Positions 7,692 through 17,874 are shown, counted from the first letter of the stretch. The stretch is DNA of 64,000 nt from JAFNAG01 sp963739235 (GCA_963739235.1 CAVTZY010000032.1:186001-250000), one strand, 5' to 3'. Notes: generated by a model not told the origin, from the sequence alone. Program-made: numbers and translations.

Positions 7692-8825
7692 TCATGCGAG
7701 CCACGGGGAGAGAATCGATCTCGAATAGCTAGGGTAAGCTTCGAGGATGAGATCGGGGCCCGCTGAAAGGCTGCGGGCAATGCGAAAGCGCGGTGCGTCC
7801 TCCGCCGATGCATAGCCCGCACCGCCGACGGACGGCACGGCATTCCTGCCCCCAAGCACCATAGGAGCGATGATGAAGAAGAATTTGTCGATCAGATTCG
7901 CCGACAGAAACGACCAGTGAACCTCGCTGCCCCCCTCGACCAGCAGGCCCAGGATCTTCCGGCGTCCCAACTCTGCCAGGGCTCGATTCACATCCAGTCC
8001 GTGGGATCCATACGCCAGCTCGACAATTTCTGCGCCTTTGGCCTGCAGCGCCCGCCTGCGCTCCTGTAACGCATCGGGCCGGCAGAATATGAGTGTGCTT
8101 TGTGGCGCCGTGCTTTGGATCAGGCGGGCGTCCGGCGGAGTCCGCAGAAAGCTGTCCAGCACGACAGTCACCAGCGGACGCGCCTTGGGCAGATCACCGC
8201 GATAGGTAAGTTGAGGGTTGTCGGCCAGCACGGTTCCAATTCCTACGAGCAGCGCATCGACCTGCAGCCGCAGGTGCTGACTGAATTCTCGTCCCTCCTC
8301 GGAGCTGATTCTGCCGCCGGCGCTGCCGGCCGCAGCGATGCGCCCATCGAGCGACATGCCTACTTTGCTGACCACAAGCGGCAACCCTGTGGTCACATGG
8401 CAGGCAAATGGTTCGATGATACGCGCAGCCTCAGCCTGAAGCGGTCCCATCTCCGCCTCGATGCCCGCAGAGCGTAATGCCGCGATCCCCTTGCCGGATA
8501 CTTTGGGATTGGGATCAATTAGCGCAACCACAACCCTCTTTACACCCGCGGCAATCAGCGCGGAAACGCAGGGTGGAGTTCGCCCGTAGTGCACACAGGG
8601 CTCGAGAGTCAAATATGCCGTCGCGCCGCGGGCGCGACTTTCCGCTTCCGCCAACGCCCGCATTTCGGCATGATCGCGAGCAGAATATTCATGCCAGCCG
8701 CGGCCCACAACTTCGTTTGCCTGGACGATGACACACCCCACGGGCGGGTTGGGACTCGCCAGACCTAGCGATTTCTCAGCCAGCACCAGCGCCTGCTGCA
8801 TGAATTTCTGGTCGTGAGCATCCAT
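7692..8825 (-). CDS. ribD: Bifunctional riboflavin deaminase/reductase RibD
   Basis: 377 residues from the ATG at 8825. An N-terminal cytidine-deaminase-type zinc domain (about 1-145) carries 'DHAEM' and 'TLEPCVHYGRTPPC', the H/C/C zinc ligands and catalytic Glu. A C-terminal RibD-type reductase domain (about 150-360) opens with 'LPLVVSKVGMSLDGRIA' and includes 'LLVEGGSEVHWSFL'. The enzyme performs steps 2 and 3 of riboflavin synthesis. A longer start at 8897 overlaps the upstream stop as ATGA but adds 24 residues not typical of RibD, so I chose 8825. Other rib genes are not in the window. Confidence 0.93.
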   Translation of the reverse strand: MDAHDQKFMQQALVLAEKSLGLASPNPPVGCVIVQANEVVGRGWHEYSARDHAEMRALAEAESRARGATAYLTLEPCVHYGRTPPCVSALIAAGVKRVVVALIDPNPKVSGKGIAALRSAGIEAEMGPLQAEAARIIEPFACHVTTGLPLVVSKVGMSLDGRIAAAGSAGGRISSEEGREFSQHLRLQVDALLVGIGTVLADNPQLTYRGDLPKARPLVTVVLDSFLRTPPDARLIQSTAPQSTLIFCRPDALQERRRALQAKGAEIVELAYGSHGLDVNRALAELGRRKILGLLVEGGSEVHWSFLSANLIDKFFFIIAPMVLGGRNAVPSVGGAGYASAEDAPRFRIARSLSAGPDLILEAYPSYSRSILSPWLA

Positions 8826-8893
8826 AACGCATCCCGGCTCGCAGTTACTGATTCTGTTCCTTAGCCGCAGTCTTACGGTCGTGCTGGCGGTGT

Positions 8894-10212
8894 TCATGGG
8901 TGGTGGCCGGCGGTCTGGGTCGGAATTTGTACGGTTCCCTGCTCTGCAAGTTGGGGGAGTTGGATGCGAAGCCGGCGGATTCTTTTGCGATCGGCATCGA
9001 TGATCTGGACATGCAGGCCCTCGAGGTCGAATTCTTCACCCAGTACAGGAATGCGCCCGAGGTAGGAGGCAATCAGGCCTGCAACGGTCGAAGCATCGCA
9101 ACCGGCATACTTTTTTCCCGACAACTCCTCCAGATGGTAAAGCTCGGTACTACCGCGCAGCACAAAGCTCCTTGGGCTCTCTTCGATAATTTCACTGACT
9201 TTTGCCTGGTCCTCATCCCTGAATCTCTCCCACAATCTCCTCGACCAGGTCTTCGATCGTCACCAGCCCGGCAACGCCGCCGAACTCATCGATGACGATC
9301 GCCATATGATCCCCGCGCACCTGCAACTCCTTCAAGAGGGCGGATACACGCTTGGTCTCCGGCACAAACAGCGCCGGATGGATCAGGCCGGTGAGCGGTT
9401 CAGCCTCCCTCCCCTGTGAATACTGAGCCAGGAGGTGCCGGATGTAGGCGACCCCGATGACGTGATCGATGTCATTCCGGAAAATCGGAATGCGGGAATG
9501 GCGGCTCCTTACCATGATATCGCGCAGCTCGCCCAGGGTGGCATCCTCGCTGCAAGCCGCGAACCCTGTGCGGGGCGTCATGACTTCACGAACCAGGGTA
9601 TCCCCAAACTCAACCACCGATTGGATGAGCTTTGTGTCTTCCTTTTCCAGGATTCCTTCATTCTCACCAATCTCCAGATACGCCTGGATCTCTTCTCCGG
9701 TGGCCTCTTCTCCGCCAGAGTCGGCCGGAGGCTCCGTTTCCTGGTAGAGCCGCTTCAAGAGATTGATCAGACCCGACAACGGCATGGCCAGGCCCTGGCA
9801 CATAACGATGAGAGGATTAAGGGACCGGAGAAGCTGGATCAGCTTTCTCTCCGGCTCGTCATGGACCAATAACCTTGGGAAAAGTTGTCGGAAGAGAAGC
9901 GAGGTTGCCAAGGCCAAACCCAGGGCATAAGCAGCGCCCCATATCTGCCAGTACACGATACTCAGATGGGTAATCAAGAATCGTGACGGCGATAAGTGCA
10001 ATCTGGATTCCGAGATGCAGGGGCAGAAAAAGATCGGATTTATTCTCGATGACAAGAGGAAGCAAAGGCGATGTGCCCTCCTCTTCTCGTTCAAGACTCA
10101 TCCGCAAAGTCACCGCACTCGCAGCCATCAAAGCGGCTTCCACCATCGACAGCAGAAACAGGATGGCGACACTGACTACAATGCCGACAATCTCCAGATA
10201 GAAAAAGGTCAT
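8894..10212 (-). CDS. HlyC/CorC-family membrane protein with CNNM and CBS domains (two frameshifts)
   Basis: Three overlapping frames together encode one CorC/CNNM-type protein. The N-terminal DUF21/CNNM membrane part runs from 10212 to about 9975. The CBS pair, with 'LVREVMTPRTGFAA' and 'DHMAIVIDEFGGVAGLVTIEDLVEEIVGEI', is in a second frame. The C-terminal CorC-HlyC domain (9235 down to 8894) is in a third. One base too many near 9975 (TT for T) and one near 9217 would account for both breaks. Such proteins are linked to Mg2+/Co2+ efflux or membrane-damage tolerance. The start overlaps the ybeY stop by 4 bases, the usual pgpH-ybeY-corC order. It is either a pseudogene or, more likely, an intact gene with indels in the assembly. 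Confidence 0.85.
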
Positions 10213-10712
10213 GTCGCGTCTCTCATCTCCGCCACCGGATCCCCCTGGGTAAAGGCACGCCTGTGCAGCAACCGCCGTTGGATCCGTTTCATTTCGCCAT
10301 CATCTGTCTCGTGATCGTAGCCCAGAAGGTGCAGAATCCCGTGTACCAGCAGCTTGCGCATCTCGCGCTCGGATCCGCTGCGCCAGTTGCGCGCTTGTCG
10401 CCGGGCAATTTCGGGAGCAATGACGATTTCGCCGAGAAAAGGCCTTCCCTCTACCATTTCGTCCCGGTAGCCGAAACTCAGAACATCGGTGGCATAATCA
10501 AGGCCACAATATTGCCGGTTCAACTTCCTCATCCTGGAGGCGCTTACAAAAACTACTGCGAGCGGGCGTTCAGGCACCTCCAGTGCACACATCACTCCTT
10601 CACAAAACGCAGACACAGCCGGCCCGAAGATCTTAAATCGCCTTTGCGTGTTTAGGACTTGAGTTCGTGACCGGATTTTTATCTGGTTTCTCTTCGACAG
10701 ATTTGAAGTCAT
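10209..10712 (-). CDS. ybeY: rRNA maturation endoribonuclease YbeY
   Basis: 167 residues. The zinc-binding signature 'HGILHLLGYDHETD' (HGxLHLxGYDH) is complete, and 'LNRQYCGLDYATDVLSFGY' matches the family's LNxxYRxxDxxTDVLSFP segment. YbeY takes part in 16S rRNA 3'-end processing and ribosome quality control. The chosen ATG at 10712 keeps the family's N-terminal 'I-x-I-x-x-R-x-Q' strand but makes the gene overlap the end of pgpH by about 80 bases. The stop overlaps the CorC-type gene by 4 bases. Confidence 0.93.
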   Translation of the reverse strand: MTSNLSKRNQIKIRSRTQVLNTQRRFKIFGPAVSAFCEGVMCALEVPERPLAVVFVSASRMRKLNRQYCGLDYATDVLSFGYRDEMVEGRPFLGEIVIAPEIARRQARNWRSGSEREMRKLLVHGILHLLGYDHETDDGEMKRIQRRLLHRRAFTQGDPVAEMRDAT

Positions 10713-12990
10713 AACCGGGATAGTCGAGGCGTCGATGATAGAGCCCGGTGATGATCTTAAAGAACGCGTCCTTCACCAGGCCTATTTCACGCAGCGTAAT
10801 ATCGCACTCGTCAAGCTGGTTGTCCGCAAGAATCGCATCCACCAGGCGATCGATCATGCCTTGAATCTGAGCGGGAGAGGGGTCCGACAACGTCCTGGAA
10901 GCGGCTTCGACCGAGTCCGCCAGCATCAAAATGGCCGCCTCTTTTGTTTGCGGCTTGGGACCCGGGTAGCGGAAATCGAGATCGTCAATCTCCTGGCCCT
11001 TGCCGTTGATCGCATCGATCGCTTTCCGATAGAAGTAAGTCATGATCCGCGTGCCATGATGCTGAGGAATAAGATCAGAGATGCTTTGAGCCAATCGCAT
11101 TTCCTTGGCCAATTCCAAACCATCCTTGACGTGGCTGGCGATGATCAGGCAGCTCATATTCGGCGATAGAGAATCGTGTTTGTTGATCCCAAACGTCTGA
11201 TTCTCGACGAAGTACTCGGGCTTAAGCAACTTGCCAATGTCGTGGTAGTACGCCCCGACGCGCACCAGCAGTGAATTGGCACCGATGGCCTCGGCAGCCG
11301 ATTCGGCGAGCGTCGCCAGCATCAGGCTGTGGTGGTAGGTGCCCGGAGCCTCCACGGAAAGACGCCGCAGCGCGGGAGCATTGAGATTGGACATCTCCAG
11401 CAGACGAATGTCGGTGGTGATCTTAAACAGCGACTCCAGCGTCGGCAGCAGAGTAGAGGCCAGAGCCGAGGCCAAAGCACCGCTGATAAATCCGCATCCA
11501 AATTGGAGGATCGTGCCCCAGAGGGTCATGGTGGTCTGGCGCAATCCATCGATCCCCAGGATGCATAGGATATTTACCAGGCTGATGGTCAGGCCTGCCT
11601 TCAAAATTGCCGCCCGGTCCCGATAGTGCCGCACGCTATAGACACCCGCGAGGGAGCCGAGAACGGAATAGGTGGCGATATAGATGTCGCCGTAAAAGAG
11701 CCCGGAAAGCGTCGCCACCAGCATGGAAGTAATGATTCCCAGATTGACGTCCACGAGCAGGGTAATCAGGATGGCGCCGAAGGCAAAAGGAACCACGTAA
11801 TAGAGCTGGAATGGTCCCCGGAACACTTCGGCGGGCAGGCGCTGACTTAGAATGTCCGCAAGCCCGGTAAGAATGCGGACAACGCCGAAAACCGCGACCA
11901 GCACAAGCAGGATCAATAGCATCTGGTGCCGGATTTTCCTTAGGCGACTCTGGTGGAGGAGGAAGTAGCGCCAGAGGCCATAGAGGAAGGCTGCAACAAA
12001 AAACAGAAAACCGAAAAACTGCGCCAGCAGGGTTTGGGGTTTCTGTTCATTCCGCAGGGCCGCAAGCTGCGACACGATCGCCGGTGTGATGACTTCCCCC
12101 TTGCGCACGATCGTCTTGCCCTGCTTGATGGTTATTTCCACAGGCGAGACGCGGGTGGCGGCAGCATCGCGGTGTGTTTCCGTCTCCACTTGATTGTAAA
12201 TGAGGTCGGGAACCAGCAGGGTGTCCATGAAACCCAGCAACTGTGACCGGTCCCGTGGCGAAAGGTCCGCGAATTCGGGTTGAAACTCCCTCAGGTATTC
12301 GCGCGCCGTAGTGCGATTCCGCGCCATGTAGGCGGTGGCCAGCGGCCTCTCCCCTTGCGTCGTGTTGTCCCGCACGATAATTCCTGCCGGCTGATCCCGT
12401 AGAAACTGAGACCAACTCTGGTCATCGATAATGCAGCCTCGCAACACCGTGTCCAGTACCCGGATCATCCGACCTTCGAGGGATGCGCCGAACCGTTCCT
12501 GCAGAAAGAGAGGCGAGGCGTTCGGCGACAGCGAGCGGCCCAGACTCTGTTCCAGTTCGGCCAGCAGCTCCGCCTTTTCCGCAGGGCTCAGCGGGCCTTT
12601 GGGCGGCACGGATTTCTCAGCCAGGATGTTGCGCGCGGTGGAGAATGCCTGGCTCAGGTCGCGCTTGATCCGGTCAACAAGAACGCCATCGAAGTCATAG
12701 ACGGCATGGCTTTGATTGCGCGCCTTTTCCCTCTCCTCTGCCGTGGCCTCCTTGTCCTGGTACGTAACATCCTGCAAGGCGCGCACGTCCTGGGTTGCAA
12801 CGTCGCCGGGCTGGTATTCGGGGACGGAATTGTGATGGAAAACGACAAAAAGCAAAGAGAGGAGGACAGCGGTGCTGAATCCGAAGAGGACGTCACGCCA
12901 GGTCAGCTGACTGCGCAGGTTCTCGGAGATCTGGTGAAATCCATTGTGGCCGGGCCGCTCACGTTTACCAAGTTTTGCTACCCCAGGCAT
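10633..12990 (-). CDS. pgpH: 7TM-HD phosphodiesterase of the PgpH/YqfF family
   Basis: 785 residues. One N-terminal membrane helix (about 36-56) is followed by a large extracytoplasmic 7TMR-HDED region (about 60-320) and a bundle of further helices (about 325-530). The cytoplasmic HD domain holds 'TYHHSLMLATLAESAAEAIG', 'VGAYYHDIGKLLKPEYF' and 'IIASHVKDGLELAKE'. Family members studied in Firmicutes hydrolyse cyclic di-AMP. Whether that holds in this phylum is not shown by sequence, and I see no diadenylate cyclase here. It leads the ybeY and CorC-type genes in an apparent operon. Confidence 0.92.
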   Translation of the reverse strand: MPGVAKLGKRERPGHNGFHQISENLRSQLTWRDVLFGFSTAVLLSLLFVVFHHNSVPEYQPGDVATQDVRALQDVTYQDKEATAEEREKARNQSHAVYDFDGVLVDRIKRDLSQAFSTARNILAEKSVPPKGPLSPAEKAELLAELEQSLGRSLSPNASPLFLQERFGASLEGRMIRVLDTVLRGCIIDDQSWSQFLRDQPAGIIVRDNTTQGERPLATAYMARNRTTAREYLREFQPEFADLSPRDRSQLLGFMDTLLVPDLIYNQVETETHRDAAATRVSPVEITIKQGKTIVRKGEVITPAIVSQLAALRNEQKPQTLLAQFFGFLFFVAAFLYGLWRYFLLHQSRLRKIRHQMLLILLVLVAVFGVVRILTGLADILSQRLPAEVFRGPFQLYYVVPFAFGAILITLLVDVNLGIITSMLVATLSGLFYGDIYIATYSVLGSLAGVYSVRHYRDRAAILKAGLTISLVNILCILGIDGLRQTTMTLWGTILQFGCGFISGALASALASTLLPTLESLFKITTDIRLLEMSNLNAPALRRLSVEAPGTYHHSLMLATLAESAAEAIGANSLLVRVGAYYHDIGKLLKPEYFVENQTFGINKHDSLSPNMSCLIIASHVKDGLELAKEMRLAQSISDLIPQHHGTRIMTYFYRKAIDAINGKGQEIDDLDFRYPGPKPQTKEAAILMLADSVEAASRTLSDPSPAQIQGMIDRLVDAILADNQLDECDITLREIGLVKDAFFKIITGLYHRRLDYPGYDFKSVEEKPDKNPVTNSSPKHAKAI

Positions 12991-13077
12991 GTCTCACCCG
13001 CCCAAAGCATTGAAGTATACCACATCCGGGAAATCCCCAAGGTTTCTCAAGCCAGGTCGGCCCGTGATGCTCCGGGT

Positions 13078-13140
13078 CAGAATTCAGAATGCAGGAACCA
13101 GAATCAAACGATTCTGATTTCTGGATTCTGGATTCCGGCT
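13078..13140. repeat. TTCTGGATTCTGG-type short repeat
   Basis: AGAATTCAGAATGCAGG, then CCAGAATCAAACGATTCTG and TTTCTGGATTCTGGATTCC form overlapping imperfect palindromes built on GATTCTG/CAGAATC. They sit between etfA and pgpH (156-base gap) and resemble the TTTTGGATTG repeats at 27032. No gene is seen here. Confidence 0.45.
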
Positions 13141-13146
13141 TCCCTG

Positions 13147-14133
13147 CTAGCTCTGCGACTTAAGCTTCTTGACCTCGTTCGTGAGGGCAGGAACGACCAC
13201 AAAAAGATCGCCTACGATCCCGTAATCTGCCAGCTTGAAGATCGGCGCTTCGGGATCTTTGTTGATGGCGACAACGTATTTGGAAGAGGACATGCCGGCC
13301 AGGTGCTGGATGGCACCGCTGATGCCGCAAGCGATATAGAGAGTGGGGGATACGGTCTTTCCCGTCTGGCCTACCTGGTGCTCGTGACCGATCCATCCGG
13401 CATCCACTGCCGCACGCGAAGCGCCCATGGCGCCTCCAAGCGCATCGGCCAGCGCCTGCACGATCGGAAAGTTTTCCGGCCCTTTCACTCCCCGGCCGCC
13501 TGAAACAATGATATTAGCCTCGGTCAACTCCACTTTCGCACCTGAGGCCGTTTGAATCGCAACGACTCGAGCACGGATCTGCTCGGATTTCAGTTCGGGT
13601 GAAATTACCAAGATCTCCGCTGTATGTGCCGTATCAGGAGCGCCCAGGGAAAAAACATTGGGCCTCAGCGTCGCCATTGCGGGCGTCATGGTGGGCCTGA
13701 CTCGTGCGAAGGCCTTGCCGGCATAGATGGGGCGCACGCACTCGAGGTGTTTACCTTCCACTATTCGTATTTCTGTGCAATCCTGCGCCAGTCCTACGGA
13801 CAGACTGGCCGCAACTCTGGGCAGGAGGTCCCGGCCCATGGCGGTCGCCGAACCCAAGAGGATACGAGGATCCATCTGCTTCACTGCCTGAACCACCGTC
13901 GCAGCAAAACCCTCAGTCGAATAGGTGGCGAGCAACTCATGGCGCGCATGGATGATTTTGTCGGCACCGAATTGGGCCAAGGTTACGGCAGGATCCTTCA
14001 GCCCGATAAATAGAGCGGTGACTGGTTCCTGCAGGACGTCCGCCAGCTTGCGCGCAGCGCCCAGCGCCTCGAGAGAGGGCTTCTTGATCGTTCCGTCCCG
14101 TTCCTCAATGAAAACCAGAATTCCCTGTGACAT
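13147..14133 (-). CDS. etfA: Electron transfer flavoprotein alpha subunit EtfA
   Basis: 328 residues, normal length. The N-terminal ETF domain (about 1-190) is followed by the C-terminal FAD-binding domain, with 'IIVSGGRGVKGPENFPIVQALA', 'GQTGKTVSPTLYIACGISGAIQHLAGM' and 'VVAINKDPEAPIFKLADYGIVGD', all classic EtfA segments. It holds the FAD that passes electrons from acyl-CoA and related dehydrogenases to ETF-quinone oxidoreductase. It lies 100 bases downstream of etfB, the usual etfBA order. Confidence 0.96.
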   Translation of the reverse strand: MSQGILVFIEERDGTIKKPSLEALGAARKLADVLQEPVTALFIGLKDPAVTLAQFGADKIIHARHELLATYSTEGFAATVVQAVKQMDPRILLGSATAMGRDLLPRVAASLSVGLAQDCTEIRIVEGKHLECVRPIYAGKAFARVRPTMTPAMATLRPNVFSLGAPDTAHTAEILVISPELKSEQIRARVVAIQTASGAKVELTEANIIVSGGRGVKGPENFPIVQALADALGGAMGASRAAVDAGWIGHEHQVGQTGKTVSPTLYIACGISGAIQHLAGMSSSKYVVAINKDPEAPIFKLADYGIVGDLFVVVPALTNEVKKLKSQS

Positions 14134-14233
14134 CAGTCATTCCTCCGTTCAACCTCAATGCCCCATCGTGAATGACGATTAAAAACAAATGGGTGGATTT
14201 CAGCTCGGCGCCATTCGTCCTTCGTCATCAATC

Positions 14234-15012
14234 TCATATGATTTTTGCTTCCTCATGCAGCAGCCGGACGAGTTCGGGAACCGTTTCCGACGCATCGCCA
14301 GTGAGAATTCTTCCGGGAGACCGGGCCGGCGGCATCGTAATCTCCTCCAGGGTGAGTCTCGGCTGCAGATCCTGCGCTGTCAAACCGAGGGCATCCGGAG
14401 TCCGAATCGCGATGGTCTTCTTCTTGGCAGCCATGATCCCCTTCAAAGATGCGTAGCGGGGAGTATTAAGGTCTTTTTCCGCCGTGAAGACGGCAGGGAG
14501 GCTGCCTTCCACGGTCTCGCGCGCTCCCTCGATCTCGCGTTCCGCGCGGAATTTCCCGTCAGAGATCTCCAGTTTGACGACCACGGACACTTGGGGCAGA
14601 TCGCAGCAACTCTGCCACTATCGAGGGCACTTGGCCGTTATCCACGCCGATGGCATACCTGCCGAACAGGATCAAGTCCGGACTCAGTTCGCGGCAAACG
14701 CGTGCGAGTACCGTTCCGATGGCAAACGAATCAGCATTCTCCAGCGCCGCATCCTGCACCAGGATGCCTGAATCGGCGCCCATGGCCAGGCAGGTCCGCA
14801 GGCCGGCGGTAGCTTTCTCTCCGCCCGCGCCCAGCACGATGACCTCCGCCGCCGGACTTTTCTTTGATCCGGATTGCCTCTTCCACAGCAAACTCATCAT
14901 AGGGATTCACCACGAAAGAGACGTCCGCCAGATTCACCGCTTTTCCGTCCGGGGCGATTTTCACCTTGATGGCGGTGTCGGGAACATATTTGACGCAGAC
15001 GACGATCTTCAT
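14234..15012 (-). CDS. etfB: Electron transfer flavoprotein beta subunit EtfB (two frameshifts)
   Basis: The gene starts at ATG 15012 ('MKIVVCVKYVPDTAIKVKI') and runs through three frames. The first carries 'VNPYDEFAVEEAIRIKEK'. The second runs from 'SPAAEVIVLGAG' to 'GVDNGQVPSIVAELL'. The third runs from 'LPQVSVVVKLEISDG' to the end. One missing A in an A-run near 14869 and one extra base near 14600 would restore about 260 residues, the normal EtfB length. All EtfB landmarks are present and etfA downstream is intact. That pattern suggests sequence indels, not loss of the gene. Confidence 0.88.
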
Positions 15013-15126
15013 GAAGCAGACCTCCAGTTCATTTCTTTGGCAATCAAGGAAGCTCCCGAATATCCGCCCTTCCACACTCGTATACAAAACAGGAATGAGA
15101 CTCTGGGATGGCCCCGTCTTGCCATG

Positions 15127-16372
15127 TCAGTTTTCGAAACGCTTTAACAGGACGCAGGCGTTGGTGCCGCCGAATCCGAAACTGTTGGAGAGCGCATAGC
15201 GGATTTTCACGCGGCGCGCCTCCTGAGGCACATAATCAAGGTCGCAGTCCGGGTCCCGGATTTCCAGGTTGATCGTAGGGTGAACGATTTGGTCTCGAAC
15301 CATTAGTGCGGTCACGCCGATTTCCACCGCACCGGCCGCACCCAGGAGATGGCCGATCATGGACTTTGTCGAGCTAATGGCAAGTTTATACGCATGCTCG
15401 CCGAATACGGTGCGTATGGCGGCAGTTTCGGTCCGATCATTGGGGGGCGTAGAGGTGCCGTGAGCGTTGATGTAGTCAACCTGGTTTGGATCAATGCCGG
15501 CATCCCCGAGGGTCAGACGCATCGCTCGGATGGCGCCATCGCCCCCCGGAGGCGGCGCAGTGATGTGATATGCGTCGCTCGACATGCCGTAGCCGGCCAC
15601 TTCCGCATAAACTCTGGCGCCCCGGCGCAGAGCATGCTCGAGATTCCTCGAGGATCAGGATGCCGGCGCCCTCTCCCAGCACAAAACCATCCCGATCGCG
15701 ATCGAACGGGCGGCTTGCGCGAGTCGGTTCTGCATTGCGAGTGGACAAAGCCTTCAGGGCGTCAAATCCTCCGATCGCCAGCGGTGTGATCGCAGCCTCG
15801 CTGCCGCCGGCAATCATCACGTCCGCGTCTCCGCGCTCCACGATCCGGAAGGAATCGCCGATGGCATGGCTGCCGGCTGAACAGGCCGTGCAAGGCGCGC
15901 AGTTCGGCCCCCGGGCGCCAAATCGAATCGATACGCGGCCGGCGGCGAGGTTGACGATGCTGGATGGGATGAAGAAAGGGGAGATCCGCTTGGGACCATG
16001 ATCGAGCAGAGTGGCATGCTCCGTCTCGATGCTGCCGAAGCCACCAATGCCCGAGCCGATGATTACCCCCACCCGTTCACCTTCCGCATTTTCCCAACGT
16101 GAAAACCCCGCATCCCGCATGGCGTGCTCGGAAGCCGCCAGCGCATAATGGATGAAGGTGTCCATCTTTTTGACTTCTTTCTTCTCCATGAACAGGTTGG
16201 GATCGAAGTTCTTGACCTCTGCCGCAAACGTGGTCGGGAATCGGGATGCGTCGAAGCGCGTGATCGCTGCCACTCCCGATCGTCCCGCGAGCAGGCCTCG
16301 CCACGTCTGCTGGGTATCATTCCCCAGAGGAGTAACGAGACCAACACCCGTGATGACAACGCGCCGTTTCAC
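15127..16372 (-). CDS. fabF: Beta-ketoacyl-ACP synthase II FabF (one frameshift)
   Basis: The N-terminal frame starts 'MKRRVVITGVGLVTPLGND' and includes the active-site Cys region 'PNCAPCTACSAGSHAIGD' (normally CACATG-like). At about 15645 the frame shifts: GAATCTCGAGCAT would read GAACTCGAGCAT without one T, giving 'LEELEHALRRGARVYAEV'. The second frame carries the catalytic His segments 'VDYINAHGTSTPPNDRTE' and 'SSTKSMIGHLLGAAGAVE' and the ending 'NSFGFGGTNACVLLKRF'. FabF elongates acyl-ACP in fatty-acid synthesis. It follows acpP after 17 bases, as in most bacteria. Confidence 0.9.
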
Positions 16373-16389
16373 AGTCGGGATGGCTCCGG

Positions 16390-16626
16390 CTAGTTGACGT
16401 GGGATTCGATGTAGTCGATCGCGTTCTTGACGGTCTTGATCTTCTCCGCATCCTCATCGGGAATCTCGATGCCGAATGCCTCCTCAAACGCCATAACGAG
16501 TTCAATGGTGTCGAGCGAGTCGGCGCCAAGGTCATCGACGAACGACGCCGACTCCGTGACCTCGCCTTCGCTGACACCCAGCTGATCCACAATGATCGAC
16601 TTCACTTTCTCTACAACTGATGCCAT
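16390..16626 (-). CDS. acpP: Acyl carrier protein AcpP
   Basis: 78 residues. The phosphopantetheine site is the serine in 'DDLGADSLDTIELVMAFEE', residue 36. The acidic four-helix sequence and the length are exactly those of ACP. It carries the growing acyl chain for FabF and its partners. A strong ribosome site (AGGAGGTGG) precedes the ATG. It sits upstream of fabF as in most bacteria. Confidence 0.97.
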   Translation of the reverse strand: MASVVEKVKSIIVDQLGVSEGEVTESASFVDDLGADSLDTIELVMAFEEAFGIEIPDEDAEKIKTVKNAIDYIESHVN

Positions 16627-16683
16627 CTGACCACCTCCTATGAAGATACGGAAAAGCGGACGCGGATACCGCTACGGAAAAGT

Positions 16684-16830
16684 TCACATTGTAGCACCCG
16701 AGACTTCAGAAGCAAGCGCTTCGATACCCCGGATGCCATCGATGTTATAAGTCGAAGCGCCTGGAGCAATCTTATCGACGAGGCCGCTCAGGACTTTGCC
16801 CGGCCAGGAATGATCCTTGGCCTGGAAAAA
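16684..16830 (-). pseudogene. fabD: C-terminal remnant of malonyl-CoA-ACP transacylase (FabD)
   Basis: On the minus strand, after in-frame stops, codons give 'PGKVLSGLVDKIAPGAS' and 'TYNIDGIRGIEALASEV', ending in a TGA at 16684-16686. This matches the last 40 or so residues of FabD (family consensus E-V-G-P-G-K-V-L-x-G-L-v-k-r-I ... N-i). The rest of fabD, and the fabH and fabG genes that normally lie between plsX and acpP, are absent. The plsX stop codon (16856-16858) lies only about 25 bases upstream of the fragment. Either a real deletion or an assembly collapse has joined the two ends. Confidence 0.7.
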
Positions 16831-16855
16831 GGAAGGCTACTTCCTCCATTATTCG

Positions 16856-17874
16856 CTAATCCGGTGTGCAGCCCTTGGCGTATCCATCTACTTGGCTGAG
16901 CTCGATTTCCAGCTTTGCATTGACCTGATTCTCTGCAAACTCCTTGGCAACCCTGATCGCGTTCTTGATGGCGTTGCTGCTGGATCTGCCGTGACAGATG
17001 ATGGAAACGCCTCGAAGCCCTAGCAGGGGAGCGCCGCCATACTCCGATAGTCGAGGCGCTTTTTGAGACGCTTGAAAGACTGTTGGCTCAACAGGGCGCC
17101 CAGCATGGCTTGAAGATTGCTGGACAGCTCTTCCTTGAGCAGCTGCAGGACAGCCTCGATCAACCCTTCGCTGGTTTTCAACGCCACGTTGCCCGTAAAG
17201 CCGTCGCAGACGATCACATCAGCCCGGCCATTATAAATATCGCGGCCTTCCACGTTCCCAATGAAGTTAAGGCTGATTTCCTTTAGCGCTTTGTGCACTT
17301 CTTTGGTGAGATCGTTGCCTTTGGATTCCTCCTCGCCCACCGACATCAGGCCGACACGGGGATTGGAGATACCCACAATCTTCTTGCTGAACAGGTGCCC
17401 CATGATGGCGAATTGGACCAGATGGTGCGGCTTGCAGGCAACATTGGCGCCGACATCGAGCAGCACGGCGTGACCCTTGAGGGTCGGCAGCACCGCGGCC
17501 AGCGCGGGACGATCCACTCCCGGAACGGCTCCAATCACCATTTTGGAAATCGCCATTACCGCTCCGGTGTTCCCGGCGCTCACGAGCCCGCTCGCCTCTC
17601 CGTGCCGGACAAGATCCGCAGCGACGCGAATCGAGGAGTCCTTTTTCTTTCGGAACGCGACGGCCGGCTGCTCGTCCATCGCGATGACTTCGGAGGCATC
17701 CTTCAACTCGACCGACGCACCTCGATCCTGCGCCTTCAAGAGCGGACCGAGCACCGACTCCTTGCCGACCAGGATGACGTGAACACCATAGTCCCTGGCG
17801 GCCTGGATGGCACCTTCCACTTCGCTGCGGGGCGAGTTGTCACTCCCCATCCCATCAACGGCGATCTTGATCAT
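16856..17874 (-). CDS. plsX: Phosphate acyltransferase PlsX (one frameshift)
   Basis: 'MIKIAVDGMGSDNSPRSEVEGA' is the PlsX N-terminus, and 'SAGNTGAVMAISKMVIG', 'LLDVGANVACKPHHLVQFAIMG' and 'DVIVCDGFTGNVALKTSEG' follow. The first frame stops early at 17020, after LDYRS. One base missing near 17047 (TATCGG for TATTCGG) would restore 'LDYSEYGGAPLLGL', then 'GVSIICHGRSSSNAIKNAI', and a stop at 16856. PlsX makes acyl-phosphate for phospholipid synthesis. It lies in the order yceD-rpmF-plsX. The corrected protein is about 340 residues, as expected. Confidence 0.88.

Noticed and set aside
8826..8897. 24-residue N-terminal extension of ribD
   Set aside because: Not typical of RibD, which usually begins close to the 'M-x-x-A-L-x-L-A' helix; kept only as an alternative.
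12706..13503. Plus-strand frame of 265 codons spanning pgpH and etfA
   Set aside because: Overlaps two well-supported genes on the other strand and has no domain.
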